Numbered from the stretch's first letter, positions 28,532-39,765 are shown. The stretch: 64,000 nucleotides of DNA from Methylolobus aquaticus (GCA_004168015.1 SEYW01000009.1:105503-169502), one strand, 5' to 3'. Translations and numbers: made by a program. Notes: a model not told the origin generated them from the letters alone.

Positions 28532-29865
28532 TGGCGGCTGGCGATGCGCTGTTGACGGACCTCTATCAGCTAACCATGCTGCAGGGGTATTTCCGCGAGT
28601 CGTTGACCGAAACCGCCAGTTTCGAGTTTTTCATTCGCTCGCTTCCATCGTCACGGAATTTTTTCGTCGCGGCCGGTCTGGAACAACTGCTTGAGTATCT
28701 GTCCGGGCTGGCGTTCAGCGCCGAGGACTGTGACTGGCTGCGATCCACGGGTCATTTTGCCGCTGACTTCCTCGAGTATCTGCGAGACTTGCGCTTCACG
28801 GGCAATGTTTCGGCAATGCCGGAAGGCACGATTTGCTTCCCGAACGAGCCGCTGGTCCGGATCACGGCGCCGCTTCCCGAGGCTCAGATTGTCGAAACGC
28901 GCCTGATCAACTTACTGCAGTTCCAGACGATGATCGCATCGAAAGCCGTACGGTCGGTGATCGCTGCGCGTGGCCGGACTGTGGTCGATTTTGGCCTACG
29001 CCGAGCTCACGGCGCGGAAGCCGGTTTGTTGGCAGCCCGCGCGAGCTATCTCGCAGGTTTTGCAGGGACATCGAATGTGCTCGCAGGCCGGCGTTTCGGC
29101 ATTCCGCTGTTTGGGACGATGGCGCATTCCTATGTGATGGCCCATGACAGCGAAGCCGAGGCCTTTGTGCGTTTCGTCACGTCCCAGCCGAGACCGACGG
29201 TTCTGCTGATTGATACCTACGACACGTTGCGGGCCGCGCAGACACTCGTCCAGCTGGCACCGTGCCTGCTTGAGCAGGGGTTCGGTCTCCAGGGAGTCCG
29301 GATCGACAGCGGTGACCTGATGGCTCTTTCGCGCAGCACCCGGGACATCTTGGACAAAGGGGGACTGACGCAATGCCAGGTGGTGGTTAGCGGGGATCTG
29401 GACGAGTATGCCGTCCACGATCTAATGGCGGCTGGGGCGCCGATCGACGGTTTTGGGATAGGAACACAGCTTGTGACGTCTGCGGATGTGCCGGTGCTGA
29501 ATTGCGCCTACAAACTCGAAGAGTATGCGGGTCGTCCGCGCCGCAAGCGCTCTCCTGGCCGTCAGACGCTGCCGGGGCAAAAGCAGGTCTTTCGTGCCTT
29601 CGACGAGGCTGGCATGATGCGGCAAGACGTCATCGAACTCTGTGATCATGCGGCCGAGGGGGAGCCGTTGTTGACTGAGGTCATGCGCGGCGGGCAACGG
29701 ATCGCGGCAACTGAACCACTCAATGAAATTCGCGCGCGAGTGGCCCAACAGTTGCAAAAACTGCCGGACTCCTTGCAAACACTGGAACGGGCGGAGCCAT
29801 ATCCGGTGTTCTTGGGGCACGCGCTCGCGGAGATGGTGGATGAGATGGAACAGAGCGGGCGCTGA
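28531..29865 (+). CDS. pncB: Nicotinate phosphoribosyltransferase
   Basis: A 444-residue enzyme that joins nicotinate to PRPP, giving nicotinate mononucleotide. The N-terminal LLTDLYQLTMLQGYF, FEFFIRSLPSSRNFFVAAGLEQ, DFGLRRAHGAEAG and GVRIDSGDLMALS, and GFGIGTQLVTSADVPVL are family motifs. GTG at 28528 is an alternative start one codon upstream. It is translationally coupled to pncA; prs in this window makes its PRPP. Confidence 0.95.
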   Translation: MAAGDALLTDLYQLTMLQGYFRESLTETASFEFFIRSLPSSRNFFVAAGLEQLLEYLSGLAFSAEDCDWLRSTGHFAADFLEYLRDLRFTGNVSAMPEGTICFPNEPLVRITAPLPEAQIVETRLINLLQFQTMIASKAVRSVIAARGRTVVDFGLRRAHGAEAGLLAARASYLAGFAGTSNVLAGRRFGIPLFGTMAHSYVMAHDSEAEAFVRFVTSQPRPTVLLIDTYDTLRAAQTLVQLAPCLLEQGFGLQGVRIDSGDLMALSRSTRDILDKGGLTQCQVVVSGDLDEYAVHDLMAAGAPIDGFGIGTQLVTSADVPVLNCAYKLEEYAGRPRRKRSPGRQTLPGQKQVFRAFDEAGMMRQDVIELCDHAAEGEPLLTEVMRGGQRIAATEPLNEIRARVAQQLQKLPDSLQTLERAEPYPVFLGHALAEMVDEMEQSGR

Positions 29866-29881
29866 ACTGCCTGGCAGCAGA

Positions 29882-30838
29882 TCAGGCGTTCCGGCGGCTT
29901 CGGTACCACTGCGCGGTCACGGCCAGCCCTTCCCGCGCCGAGAACGGGGGCGTCCAGTCGAGATGCTCGCGAATTTTGCGGCTGTCGATGACAAGCGACT
30001 CGGAAAGTCGCGAAAACACGGCCGACTGGCCGGTCAGGACCGCCGCGAACCTCAGCATGGCAGGCGGCACGGCCAGCAGCCGTGTTTTGGCCGCCAGTGA
30101 CGGCGCTAGTGCGCGGATCAGTTCGGGCGTCGAGAGAGGTTCGTCATCGGCTACCAGGAACAGCTGATTGGCGGCGCGTGGATCGATGGTGCACCGCAAT
30201 AGCGCGTCGCACAGATTGGGCAGGTAGACGAGGCTGCGGCGGTTGTCGAGACGGGCAACCGGCAGCGGCAGGCCGAGGGATGCAAGCTTCATCAGGCCCA
30301 GGAAATTGGCGCGGACACCCGGCCCGTAGACCAGCGGCGGGCGGAGGATGACGACTTCGAGGCCGGTTTCCGCGGCGATTTCGGTCAACGCTTGTTCTGC
30401 TTCCCACTTTGAGATGCCGTAGGGATCGAGCGGTTCGGCGCGATCGTTCTCGTCAAACGACTGTCCGGGCAGTGTCCGCTCTCCCATGGACTTGATCGAA
30501 CTGACGAAAACGAGACGGCGAACGCCGGATCGCACAGCAGCGCGCGCCAGCGCCTTCGTGCCCAGGACATTGACCCGGCGGAACTCAGTCAGCGGGTCGG
30601 CTGATGGGTCGCGCATGACATGCACTCTGGCGGCCAAATGTACGACGGCATCGACGCCCGCCAGTGCCGCGGACCAATCGGTGTCTGGTCCGAGTTCCTC
30701 GACCAACGCGGCCTCGGTATCCTCGGAGACAGACAGCGGCCTGCGGCTTGCGCCTCGGACGCACAAGCCTGCACGGCTCAGGGCGTGACAGAGCGCGCGC
30801 CCGACGAAGCCAGAGGCTCCCGTGATCAGGACTCGCAC
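29882..30838 (-). CDS. NAD-dependent epimerase/dehydratase family protein
   Basis: A 318-residue extended SDR. The cofactor motif GASGFVG is at residues 7-13 and the catalytic Tyr140-x3-Lys144 at YGISKWEAE; VVILRPPLVYGPGVRANF is typical of UDP-hexose 4-epimerase relatives associated with surface glycans. The product is probably a nucleotide-sugar epimerase or reductase, but the substrate is not certain. It sits alone on this strand between pncB and the YfcH-like gene, with about 100 bases between them. Confidence 0.82.
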   Translation of the reverse strand: MRVLITGASGFVGRALCHALSRAGLCVRGASRRPLSVSEDTEAALVEELGPDTDWSAALAGVDAVVHLAARVHVMRDPSADPLTEFRRVNVLGTKALARAAVRSGVRRLVFVSSIKSMGERTLPGQSFDENDRAEPLDPYGISKWEAEQALTEIAAETGLEVVILRPPLVYGPGVRANFLGLMKLASLGLPLPVARLDNRRSLVYLPNLCDALLRCTIDPRAANQLFLVADDEPLSTPELIRALAPSLAAKTRLLAVPPAMLRFAAVLTGQSAVFSRLSESLVIDSRKIREHLDWTPPFSAREGLAVTAQWYRSRRNA

Positions 30839-30938
30839 CGGCTCAGATCAGGTTTAGCATTACGAGAAAGTCCGCCCTGTCAGTTCGTGCGGTCACACGC
30901 CAAACAGCCACCGTCCGAGACGCGCCGGGTAGACCGGT

Positions 30939-31844
30939 TCAGGAGGGCTTCAGGCAGTCGGACAACGCAAGTTCCAGCGTTGGAAACTTGAAGACGAGGC
31001 CCAATTCCTCCGTCAAGCGTTGTGGCATGACCTTTTGACTGGCAAGAAGTAGTTCCGACATTTCGCCTAGCAGCAATCGCAACAGCGGGGCCGGAAGGTG
31101 GGCTATGGCTGGCCGATGCAATTGGCGCGCGAGCGCTTCGGTGAACACCCTATTCGTGACAGGGGTCGGCGCAGTCAGATTGTAGGGGCCTTGAGCGTGC
31201 GGCGTGTTCAACAGCGCGAGCATCGCCTCGACGTGGTCGTCGATGTGAATCCAGGACATCCATTGACGACCGGTGCCGAGTCGACCCCCGAGACCGAGCC
31301 GAAACGGTAGCGACATGCGTTGTAGAAGACCGCCTTTAGGTCCCAGAACCAGCCCCGTTCGCAGCGTGCAGACGCGGACACCGAGTTCGGTAGCCCAGCC
31401 AGCCGCGCGTTCCCAGGCAGCGCACAACTCGTGGGAAAATCCGTCGGAGGGAGTGGTGGTTTCGGAGAGCGACACATCGCCGCGATCGCCGTAGTAGCCA
31501 ATCGCCGATCCGCTGAGCAGTATGCGCGGCCGGTTTTGCTGGTCCGCGATTTGGGTGACGAGCTGGTCGGTCAGAGCGACCCGACTGTCCAGCAACACGC
31601 GTTTGCGCTCGGCGGACCAACGCGGGCCGAAGATCGGTGCTCCAGCCAGATTAATGACGGCATCGCACCGTTGCAGGGTGCCTGCCAGGCTATGTGGCTG
31701 AACAGGGGTCACTTTCGAACCGAACAGGCCCGCCACTTTGGCGGGCTGCCGGCTCAGTACAGCGACCGAGTGGCCGTCAGCCAACAGTCGGTTGCAGAGA
31801 GAGCGCCCGATGAATCCGGTCCCGCCCGTGACCAGGATTAGCAT
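30939..31844 (-). CDS. TIGR01777 family SDR protein (YfcH-like)
   Basis: A 301-residue atypical SDR of the YfcH/SDR39U1 group. It has TGGTGFIGRSLC at the N-terminus, NLAGAPIFGPRWSAERKRVLLDSR, SGSAIGYYGDRGD, and a C-terminal DUF1731-like end (LLLASQKVMPQRLTEELGLVFKFP). The Tyr-x3-Lys of classical SDRs is altered, as usual here. The function is unclear: relatives affect division in cyanobacteria and chloroplasts, but this has not been generalised. Confidence 0.9.
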   Translation of the reverse strand: MLILVTGGTGFIGRSLCNRLLADGHSVAVLSRQPAKVAGLFGSKVTPVQPHSLAGTLQRCDAVINLAGAPIFGPRWSAERKRVLLDSRVALTDQLVTQIADQQNRPRILLSGSAIGYYGDRGDVSLSETTTPSDGFSHELCAAWERAAGWATELGVRVCTLRTGLVLGPKGGLLQRMSLPFRLGLGGRLGTGRQWMSWIHIDDHVEAMLALLNTPHAQGPYNLTAPTPVTNRVFTEALARQLHRPAIAHLPAPLLRLLLGEMSELLLASQKVMPQRLTEELGLVFKFPTLELALSDCLKPS

Positions 31845-32039
31845 TTGAAACTATCCACTAAAGATCGCGGGTTGCGACACGCGAACGCCGGGGGCGATAT
31901 TGACTGACCGAATTCTTCGTGCTGAAGCCGGTATGCTCCAGCTTTATCTGCCAGAAACGTTGCGGGGCAAGGGCAGTAGACGCGCAAACTAATGCGGCTG
32001 TTTTGGAGGCACGCCCTACGCTTGCCTCGCACCCGCAGC

Positions 32040-32165
32040 TTACTGCTTGTCGTTGTCGGAAAACACCCAACGAATGAAGAATACACCAATAGCAATGATG
32101 GCGATCGTGACCACGATGCCCATCGGGGATCTCATTTTTTCGACCAGATCGAGTATAGCTCCCAT
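32040..32165 (-). CDS. 41-residue single-span membrane microprotein
   Basis: A short gene with full expression signals. ATG at 32165 follows AAGGTAGG; the stop is TAA at 32040-32042. The product has an N-terminal amphipathic stretch (MGAILDLVEKMRS), one membrane helix at about residues 14-34 (GIVVTIAIIAIGVFFI within it) and a charged tail ending SDNDKQ. A near-consensus promoter lies about 75-100 bases upstream. The layout recalls small DUF3149-type membrane peptides, but I cannot confirm membership. It may be cotranscribed with the YfcH-like gene 195 bases downstream. Confidence 0.65.
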   Translation of the reverse strand: MGAILDLVEKMRSPMGIVVTIAIIAIGVFFIRWVFSDNDKQ

Positions 32166-32238
32166 TTTACCTACCTTAGTTGAGTGGAGTTTAGTCAGAA
32201 TAGGCTGCAGATTGATATCCGGCTGCTATCGCGGCGAT

Positions 32239-32266
32239 ATGTTACCCGTTGCTGACCTGCTGTCAA
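32239..32266 (-). promoter_or_regulatory. Promoter of the 41-residue microprotein gene
   Basis: On the minus strand, TTGACA (32261-32266) and TAACAT (32239-32244) are separated by 16 bases. The -35 is a perfect sigma-70 hexamer. The predicted transcript would have about 65 bases of untranslated leader before the ATG at 32165. Confidence 0.65.
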
Positions 32267-32377
32267 GGAAGAAACGCGTCAGCGATCTAAGTAAAGCGAT
32301 AGGGGCGGATGGGCTGGGGTACGCCGATTCCCCAAGCTGATGCAGTTTAGACCTTTCCCCCGGACGCCGTTGGCCAT

Positions 32378-32404
32378 AAAAAAGCCCGAGTCTATGCTCG
32401 GGCT
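32378..32404 (-). terminator. Factor-independent terminator after the lipopeptide gene
   Basis: Read leftwards, an 8-base-pair stem AGCCCGAG / CTCGGGCT with a 6-base loop is followed by a T-run. It lies about 95 bases after the lipopeptide stop and before the next leftward promoter, so it separates the two microprotein genes into independent units. Confidence 0.85.
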
Positions 32405-32498
32405 CTATTCTCTCGCGTTGCCTCTCGCTTGTGGTTTGTTCGCTAGTAAGCGCTTCGTTGTTGTTCAGGCGAGGCAACCGGCAATCCGGAAGCGAAGA

Positions 32499-32618
32499 TC
32501 AGCGCAGCGAGCTGAACGAAGATTCGAGCTTTTGCTTGTCGCCATCGGGAGAGTTGCCGCAACCCACGACGCCCAGAGACATCATGACCAGGCTCAGCAG
32601 GACCAGTACCTTTTTCAT
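32499..32618 (-). CDS. 39-residue predicted lipopeptide
   Basis: ATG at 32618 follows a perfect AGGAGG at 5-6 bases; the stop is TGA at 32499-32501. The product starts MKKVLVLLSLVMMSLG, a lipoprotein signal, with the lipobox VVGC placing the lipidated residue at Cys20. The mature peptide would be only 20 residues, CGNSPDGDKQKLESSFSSLR; Gly at +2 would allow sorting to the outer membrane. It is not obviously entericidin. It has its own promoter upstream and a terminator downstream. The function is unknown. Confidence 0.68.
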   Translation of the reverse strand: MKKVLVLLSLVMMSLGVVGCGNSPDGDKQKLESSFSSLR

Positions 32619-32688
32619 AAATCCTCCTCTTTCTTAGTACGAAGTCAGATAACAAGCTTCTTTGTTTATGCCCAGAGGGCACCGCGTT

Positions 32689-32717
32689 TTTATAAAGAAT
32701 GTTCCCAAAAAATGCAA
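32689..32717 (-). promoter_or_regulatory. Promoter of the lipopeptide gene
   Basis: On the minus strand, TTGCAT (32712-32717) and TATAAA (32689-32694) are separated by 17 bases. The leader of about 65 bases contains a small GCCC/GGGC hairpin at about 32671-32680 before the AGGAGG. It is back to back with the rplU promoter region. Confidence 0.65.
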
Positions 32718-32800
32718 GCACGGAGAGGGTCACGAGCAGCCCGGCTCGCGCCCGACCCACGGCGGCGCGCTCGAGCGCAGGCGCGCGGTGCCGGCCGTCG

Positions 32801-32830
32801 TTGACGCTTGCGGACCTTTCGCTGTACTAT
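32801..32830 (+). promoter_or_regulatory. rplU-rpmA promoter
   Basis: TTGACG at 32801-32806 and TACTAT at 32825-32830, with 18-base spacing, lie about 40 bases before the rplU ATG. This is a good sigma-70 match for a ribosomal protein operon. Confidence 0.7.
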
Positions 32831-32868
32831 GCACGGCTTTCGGTAACAAACCGACGCGGAGTGTTGGC

Positions 32869-33180
32869 ATGTATGCGGTAATTCAGACGGGTGGCAAGCA
32901 GTACCGGGTTGCGCCAGGGGAGACCCTGCGGATCGAAACCCTCGCCGCCGAGGCAGGTCAGGTCATCGAGCTCGATCGCGTGCTCATGATCGCTAGCGAA
33001 GAGGGTAACCGGGTCGGCCGGCCGTTCATCGAAGGCGGTAAGGTCACCGCGACCGTCACCGCGCATGGTCGGCACCCGAAGATCCGAATCATCAAGTTCC
33101 GGCGCCGCAAGCACCACATGAAACAGATGGGGCACCGCCAAAACTACACCGAGATCCGAATCGACGGCATCTCGGGCTAG
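32869..33180 (+). CDS. rplU: 50S ribosomal protein L21
   Basis: A 103-residue ribosomal protein beginning [18 protein letters not shown], the canonical L21 N-terminus, and ending with the basic [20 protein letters not shown] segment that contacts 23S rRNA. It lies 22 bases before rpmA under a common promoter, with a terminator after rpmA. Confidence 0.98.
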   Translation: MYAVIQTGGKQYRVAPGETLRIETLAAEAGQVIELDRVLMIASEEGNRVGRPFIEGGKVTATVTAHGRHPKIRIIKFRRRKHHMKQMGHRQNYTEIRIDGISG

Positions 33181-33202
33181 CCAGCAATCAGGAGATCTAC
33201 CC

Positions 33203-33457
33203 ATGGCGCACAAGAAGGCGGGCGGCAGTTCCCGTAATGGTCGCGATTCAAAGCCCAAAATGCTGGGCGTAAAGCGTTTCGGCGGTGAGTTCGTGCAAGC
33301 CGGAAACATCATCATCCGGCAGCGCGGAACCAAGTTCCATCCCGGTGAAAACGTGGGTCTGGGCAAGGACCACACGCTGTTCGCTTTGGCCGACGGTCAG
33401 GTGCAGTTTCGGGTGAAGGGTGCGGACAAGAGGAAGTACGTCAGCATCGTCGCTTGA
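33203..33457 (+). CDS. rpmA: 50S ribosomal protein L27
   Basis: An 84-residue protein starting [16 protein letters not shown], the flexible tail that reaches the peptidyl transferase centre. [22 protein letters not shown] is the family core. It lacks the cleaved N-terminal extension found in Firmicutes. AGGAG lies just upstream of the ATG (33191-33195). Confidence 0.98.
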   Translation: MAHKKAGGSSRNGRDSKPKMLGVKRFGGEFVQAGNIIIRQRGTKFHPGENVGLGKDHTLFALADGQVQFRVKGADKRKYVSIVA

Positions 33458-33509
33458 TCCTCTCGGCTGTGCCGCCGCGTGGCGGGTGCCGGTGCACGGC
33501 AGTAACTGA

Positions 33510-35734
<2,225 letters not shown>

Positions 35735-35742
<8 letters not shown>

Positions 35743-36022
35743 CGGCTGACGCTGAACCGAGCGCCAGGGCCTTGACGCGGGCGTTCAGACGGCTCTTGCT
35801 GCGGGCTGCCTTGTTCTTGTGGATCAGCCCCTTATTCACCGACGAGTCGATCACCGGCACAGCCTCCCGAAAGGCGGTCTGAGCCTGAGTCACGTCACCG
35901 CTTTCCACGGCAAGCAAAACCTTCTTGATGTAGGTCCGTAGGCGGCTGCGCTGTGCCATGTTGCGAGCGCGGCGTTCCTCGGATTGATGGGCGCGTTTTT
36001 TGGCGGAGGCAATGTTGGCCAA
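35735..36022 (-). CDS. rpsT: 30S ribosomal protein S20
   Basis: A 95-residue, highly basic helical protein starting [20 protein letters not shown]. The middle [20 protein letters not shown] is the conserved 16S rRNA-binding part. It is transcribed alone from a near-consensus promoter at the end of dnaG and converges on proB with an 8-base overlap of coding sequences. Confidence 0.97.
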
Positions 36023-36060
36023 GGCGAAACCTCGATTCTTGGAAAGACTGTAAACGCGAA

Positions 36061-36089
36061 ATTATCGCTGTCGGTGCATGATGTGTCAA
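36061..36089 (-). promoter_or_regulatory. rpsT promoter
   Basis: On the minus strand, a perfect TTGACA (36084-36089) and GATAAT (36061-36066) are 17 bases apart. The -35 overlaps the stop codon of dnaG (36086-36088), so rpsT can be expressed independently of the operon above it. Confidence 0.8.
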
Positions 36090-37885
36090 ATCTGGCGGTC
36101 GATTCGGGCTATCAGGCGTCGTATCTCGGCGCGCTCCTGCGGGCTTAGTCCGCCGGACAGCAGTTTCCGACCCAGTTCATCGATCTGGCGGAGGTCAGCA
36201 CGCTCGTGCTGTGTGAGGGCGCGGGAGCGCGACCCTTGAATCAGTTCATCGTGACGCCTGTCGAGGGCTTGTGCCACGATACGCCGCAAGCTCCCCTCGA
36301 ACTCCGCCTCCAGCCCCCCTTCGGGCACGAGTGTATCCTGCGCGAGCACCTCGTCGATCAACGCGTTTCGAGGCATGCCCAGCAGATAGGCGCGCAGGTC
36401 GGTGTCGGCTGCGGCAGGGTGTGCGCTCAGGAACGACATGATCGCCGTGAAGAGGCGCCCCAGACGGGGATCTGCGGCCGCGCTCGCCTGGCTGTCCTCG
36501 TCGATCAGGCTGGCCAGGCGCGGATGCGCTAGGAGCAGCGACAACATACGCAGCAGTACGGAGGGGCGGGGTGAGGAGGCGGAGGGCTGTGCGCGCTCCT
36601 TCCAGCGCCGGGTTGGAGTGGGCGCTCCCTTACGTGTGGTCAATTCCCCAAGCTTGCCCAGCATCATCTGGCGAAAGGGGCCAGGTTTGATGCCCTGCAG
36701 CAGCGGTGTCGCAACCTTGATCAGTTTCGCGCGTCCTTCGATCGTACTCAGATCGGCGGTGGTCCGCCCGAGTTCGGCGAAAAAGTAGTCGGACAAGGGA
36801 GGTGCTGCGGCAACGCGATTCCCGAAGGCCTCCATGCCTTCCAGGCGCACGAGGGAGTCCGGATCCTGTCCGTCGGGCAACCTGAGAAAGCGCGTGGTCT
36901 TGCCGTCCGGTACGATCCGGAGGGTCACCAGCACCGCCTTCCAGGCGGCCTTGATCCCTGCGGCGTCGCCATCGAAGCAGAACACGAGTTCGTCAGCATG
37001 GCGGAACAACAGGGAAATGTGGTCCTCGGAGATCGCCGTACCCAGCGTGGCCACCGCGGATGTGAAGCCGAACTGGGCTAGCGCAATGACATCCAGGTAG
37101 CCTTCGACGACGAGGAACTGCTGCGGATTACGCTGGGCTTCCAGCGCTTCGGACAGGCCGTAGACCTCACGGTGTTTCTTGAACATCGCGGTCTCGGGGG
37201 AATTCAGATATTTAGGCGTTGAGTCATCCAGGACCCGGCCGCCGAAGCCGATCGTGCGTCCCCGGCGATCGCGAATCGGAAACATGATCCGGTCACGGAA
37301 GCGATCGTATTGCGAACTCTCTCGGGCGATCATGAGGCCGGTTTCCCGCAGGTCGTCCTGGTCCCACTCCGGCGGCAGGTTGCTCCAGCCGGGCGGTGCA
37401 TAACCCAGGTGGAAGCGGTCGATGCTCGCCGCGCTGATGCCGCGTTGTCTCAGGTAATCTAGCGCTCGGCGCCCATTCGGGTGGCTTTTGAGTTGGCGTG
37501 TATAGAACTGCGCAGCGTGGTCCAGGATTTCGAAGAGCTTCTGCGTGCGACGCCGCTCGGCAGCGAGACGCGGGTCGTCGGGAGGGGTGTCGGGCAGTGC
37601 GACACCGGCGCTGTGTGCCAGGCTGGCGACCGCTTCCGGAAACGATAGGCGTTCGAAAGCCATCAGGAAGGCGATCGCATCACCGTGCACACCGCAGCCG
37701 AAACAGTGGTAGAACTGCTTCGGTCGGTTGACCGTGAAGCTCGGGGTCTTTTCGGTGTGGAACGGGCAGCAGGCAATGAAGTTGGTGCCGCTGGCCTTGA
37801 GGCTGACTCGGGAGTCGATCAGATCGACAATGTCGATGCGAGCTAGCAGGTCTTCGAGAAACTGGGGTGAGAAGCGTCCAGCCAT
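36086..37885 (-). CDS. dnaG: DNA primase
   Basis: A 599-residue replication primase. The N-terminal CHC2 zinc finger is intact (Cys40, His43, Cys61, Cys64), followed by the primase core and a Toprim domain with VVEGYLDVIALAQFG and VFCFDGDAAG. The C-terminal DnaB-interaction region is present but divergent. It is the third gene of rpsU-yqeY-dnaG. rpoD, usually next in this operon, is replaced by rpsT. Confidence 0.97.
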   Translation of the reverse strand: MAGRFSPQFLEDLLARIDIVDLIDSRVSLKASGTNFIACCPFHTEKTPSFTVNRPKQFYHCFGCGVHGDAIAFLMAFERLSFPEAVASLAHSAGVALPDTPPDDPRLAAERRRTQKLFEILDHAAQFYTRQLKSHPNGRRALDYLRQRGISAASIDRFHLGYAPPGWSNLPPEWDQDDLRETGLMIARESSQYDRFRDRIMFPIRDRRGRTIGFGGRVLDDSTPKYLNSPETAMFKKHREVYGLSEALEAQRNPQQFLVVEGYLDVIALAQFGFTSAVATLGTAISEDHISLLFRHADELVFCFDGDAAGIKAAWKAVLVTLRIVPDGKTTRFLRLPDGQDPDSLVRLEGMEAFGNRVAAAPPLSDYFFAELGRTTADLSTIEGRAKLIKVATPLLQGIKPGPFRQMMLGKLGELTTRKGAPTPTRRWKERAQPSASSPRPSVLLRMLSLLLAHPRLASLIDEDSQASAAADPRLGRLFTAIMSFLSAHPAAADTDLRAYLLGMPRNALIDEVLAQDTLVPEGGLEAEFEGSLRRIVAQALDRRHDELIQGSRSRALTQHERADLRQIDELGRKLLSGGLSPQERAEIRRLIARIDRQI

Positions 37886-37926
37886 CTAGCTGCAGCGGGT
37901 CTCGATGGGGTTTGCCCGACCTCGCT

Positions 37927-38388
37927 TCACGCTCCCAAACGGGTGCGAACGGTTTTGCTAACGGCCGCCAGATCGGCGCGGCCCTGCAGCGCTGGCTTCA
38001 GTATTGCCATGACTTTTCCCATGTCGCCGATGGCGTTTGCGGCCGTCCGATTCAACGCGTCCTCGATGAGGCTTGTCAACTCGGCTTCGCTCAGCGGTTG
38101 GGGGAGGAACGGCTGGAGCACGTCGATTTCAGCGCGCTCGATTTCGGCCAAGTCCTGCCGTCCACCTTTTTCGTACTGACTGATCGATTCCCGTCGCTGC
38201 TTCAGCATCTTGTCGAGCACGGCGATGACTGCCGCATCATCGAGTTCGACGCGTTCATCCACCTCGCGCTGCTTGATGGCCGCCATGGCCAGCCTCAGTG
38301 TGCCGAGGCGCGCCTTGTCGCCCGACTTCATTGCCGACTTCACGTCGGCCTGCAGCCGCTCCTTCAGTGTGAGGAATGAGTCACTCAT
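37927..38388 (-). CDS. yqeY: GatB/YqeY domain protein
   Basis: A 153-residue protein of YqeY type: TLKERLQADVKSAMKSGDK, LGTLRLAMAAIKQREVDER and a C-terminal NAIGDMGKVMAILKPALQGRADLAAVSK. It matches the C-terminal tail domain of the GatB amidotransferase subunit and is thought to contact tRNA; no reaction is known. It sits between rpsU and dnaG, a common variant of the macromolecular synthesis operon. Confidence 0.93.
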   Translation of the reverse strand: MSDSFLTLKERLQADVKSAMKSGDKARLGTLRLAMAAIKQREVDERVELDDAAVIAVLDKMLKQRRESISQYEKGGRQDLAEIERAEIDVLQPFLPQPLSEAELTSLIEDALNRTAANAIGDMGKVMAILKPALQGRADLAAVSKTVRTRLGA

Positions 38389-38409
38389 GCGGGTGTGCGC
38401 AGCGGCGAA

Positions 38410-38643
38410 TCAGACCTGGGGACGGCCCTTACGAAGGTTTTGCAATGCGAAACGCTCGCGGGAGAGCTTCTTCAAATGCCGCTTTACGGCTGCTGCTGCC
38501 TTCCGTTTCCGCTCTTCGGTCGGTTTCTCGTAGAATTCACGGCGCCGCACTTCGGACAGTACGCCAGCCTTTTCGCAGGCACGTTTGAAGCGGCGAATGG
38601 CAATTTCGAAAGGTTCGTTTTCTCTGATTCTGATGGACGGCAT
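38410..38643 (-). CDS. rpsU: 30S ribosomal protein S21
   Basis: A 77-residue basic protein beginning [20 protein letters not shown], the standard S21 start, with [21 protein letters not shown]21 helps mRNA binding near the anti-Shine-Dalgarno end of 16S rRNA. It is a few residues longer than the usual 71. It is divergent from tsaD, as in many gammaproteobacteria, and leads yqeY and dnaG. Confidence 0.97.
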   Translation of the reverse strand: MPSIRIRENEPFEIAIRRFKRACEKAGVLSEVRRREFYEKPTEERKRKAAAAVKRHLKKLSRERFALQNLRKGRPQV

Positions 38644-38716
38644 GAATGACTTCCCGGGGCTCCTCAAGCTACTCAAATTACGGGCCTGAAGACAGCCCGA
38701 CCTGGAAAAACTGGAG

Positions 38717-38744
38717 ATTATAAACGGGTGGTCATGCAAAGCAA
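38717..38744 (-). promoter_or_regulatory. rpsU-yqeY-dnaG promoter
   Basis: On the minus strand, TTGCTT (38739-38744) and a perfect TATAAT (38717-38722) are 16 bases apart, about 75 bases before the rpsU ATG. The -35 lies inside the first codons of tsaD. Confidence 0.7.
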
Positions 38745-39765
38745 CACTTCGTTTCGGGTGCTCGGGATCGAAACCTCCTGCGACGAAACCGGTCTGGCCG
38801 TATTCGACAGCCGGTACGGCCTGCTGGCGCACGCGCTCCACAGTCAGGTTCAACTCCACGCGGACTACGGCGGCGTGGTTCCCGAACTGGCGTCCCGAGA
38901 CCATATTCGCAAGCTTTTGCCACTCCTGCGTGAGGTGCTCTCGGTGGCCGGGATCGGGCGCTCGGAGCTCGATGGTATCGCCTACACGGCCGGCCCCGGG
39001 CTGGTGGGGGCTTTACTGGCCGGCGCGGCCGCTGGCCGGGCGCTTGCCTGGGCTCTGGATGTGCCAGCGCTGGCAGTACATCACATGGAGGGGCATCTGC
39101 TTGCTCCGTTGCTGGAGGCAGATCGGCCGGACTTCCCATTCCTGTGCTTGCTGGTATCCGGAGGGCATACGCAGTTGATCGACGTTGCCGGTATCGGTCG
39201 TTATGGCATTCTGGGCGAGTCCTTGGATGACGCGGCGGGTGAGGCTTTCGACAAGGTGGCCAAGATGCTCGGGCTCGGTTACCCGGGCGGACCCGCGGTG
39301 GCCGCGCTGGCGGAGCGCGGTATGCCCGGACGTTTCCATTTCCCGCGGCCGATGACCGACCGTCCGGGACTCGACTTCAGCTTCAGTGGACTGAAGACCC
39401 ACGTGCTGCAGGTGCTTGCCGCTCACCCCGACAACGCGGGCGTACGTGCCGATGTCGCCGCGGAGTTTCAAGCCGCCGTGGTGGATACGCTACTGGTGAA
39501 ATGCCGCCGGGCGCTGCGCGAAACCGGGTTGCAACGCCTGGTCGTCTCGGGCGGCGTCAGCGCCAACCGCGCGATGCGGAGCGCGCTGCTCGCGATGTCG
39601 GCGGAGGAAGGGGTTCGGGTCTATTTCCCACGGCTCGAGTTCTGCACCGACAACGGGGCCATGATCGCCTATGCAGGCTGCCAGCGCCTCCTTGCCGGAC
39701 ACGCCGAGCCGCTTCGGATTGCGGCTTACCCGCGCTGGCCGTTGGACAGTCTGGCTCCGCTCTGA
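38734..39765 (+). CDS. tsaD: tRNA N6-adenosine threonylcarbamoyltransferase
   Basis: A 343-residue ASKHA-fold enzyme that transfers the threonylcarbamoyl group to A37 of ANN-decoding tRNAs, with TsaB and TsaE. Motifs are [33 protein letters not shown] (metal-binding His pair), [10 protein letters not shown] and [15 protein letters not shown] at 38734 and GTG at 38728 are both possible starts. It is divergent from rpsU and converges on plsY. Confidence 0.96.
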   Translation: MQSNTSFRVLGIETSCDETGLAVFDSRYGLLAHALHSQVQLHADYGGVVPELASRDHIRKLLPLLREVLSVAGIGRSELDGIAYTAGPGLVGALLAGAAAGRALAWALDVPALAVHHMEGHLLAPLLEADRPDFPFLCLLVSGGHTQLIDVAGIGRYGILGESLDDAAGEAFDKVAKMLGLGYPGGPAVAALAERGMPGRFHFPRPMTDRPGLDFSFSGLKTHVLQVLAAHPDNAGVRADVAAEFQAAVVDTLLVKCRRALRETGLQRLVVSGGVSANRAMRSALLAMSAEEGVRVYFPRLEFCTDNGAMIAYAGCQRLLAGHAEPLRIAAYPRWPLDSLAPL

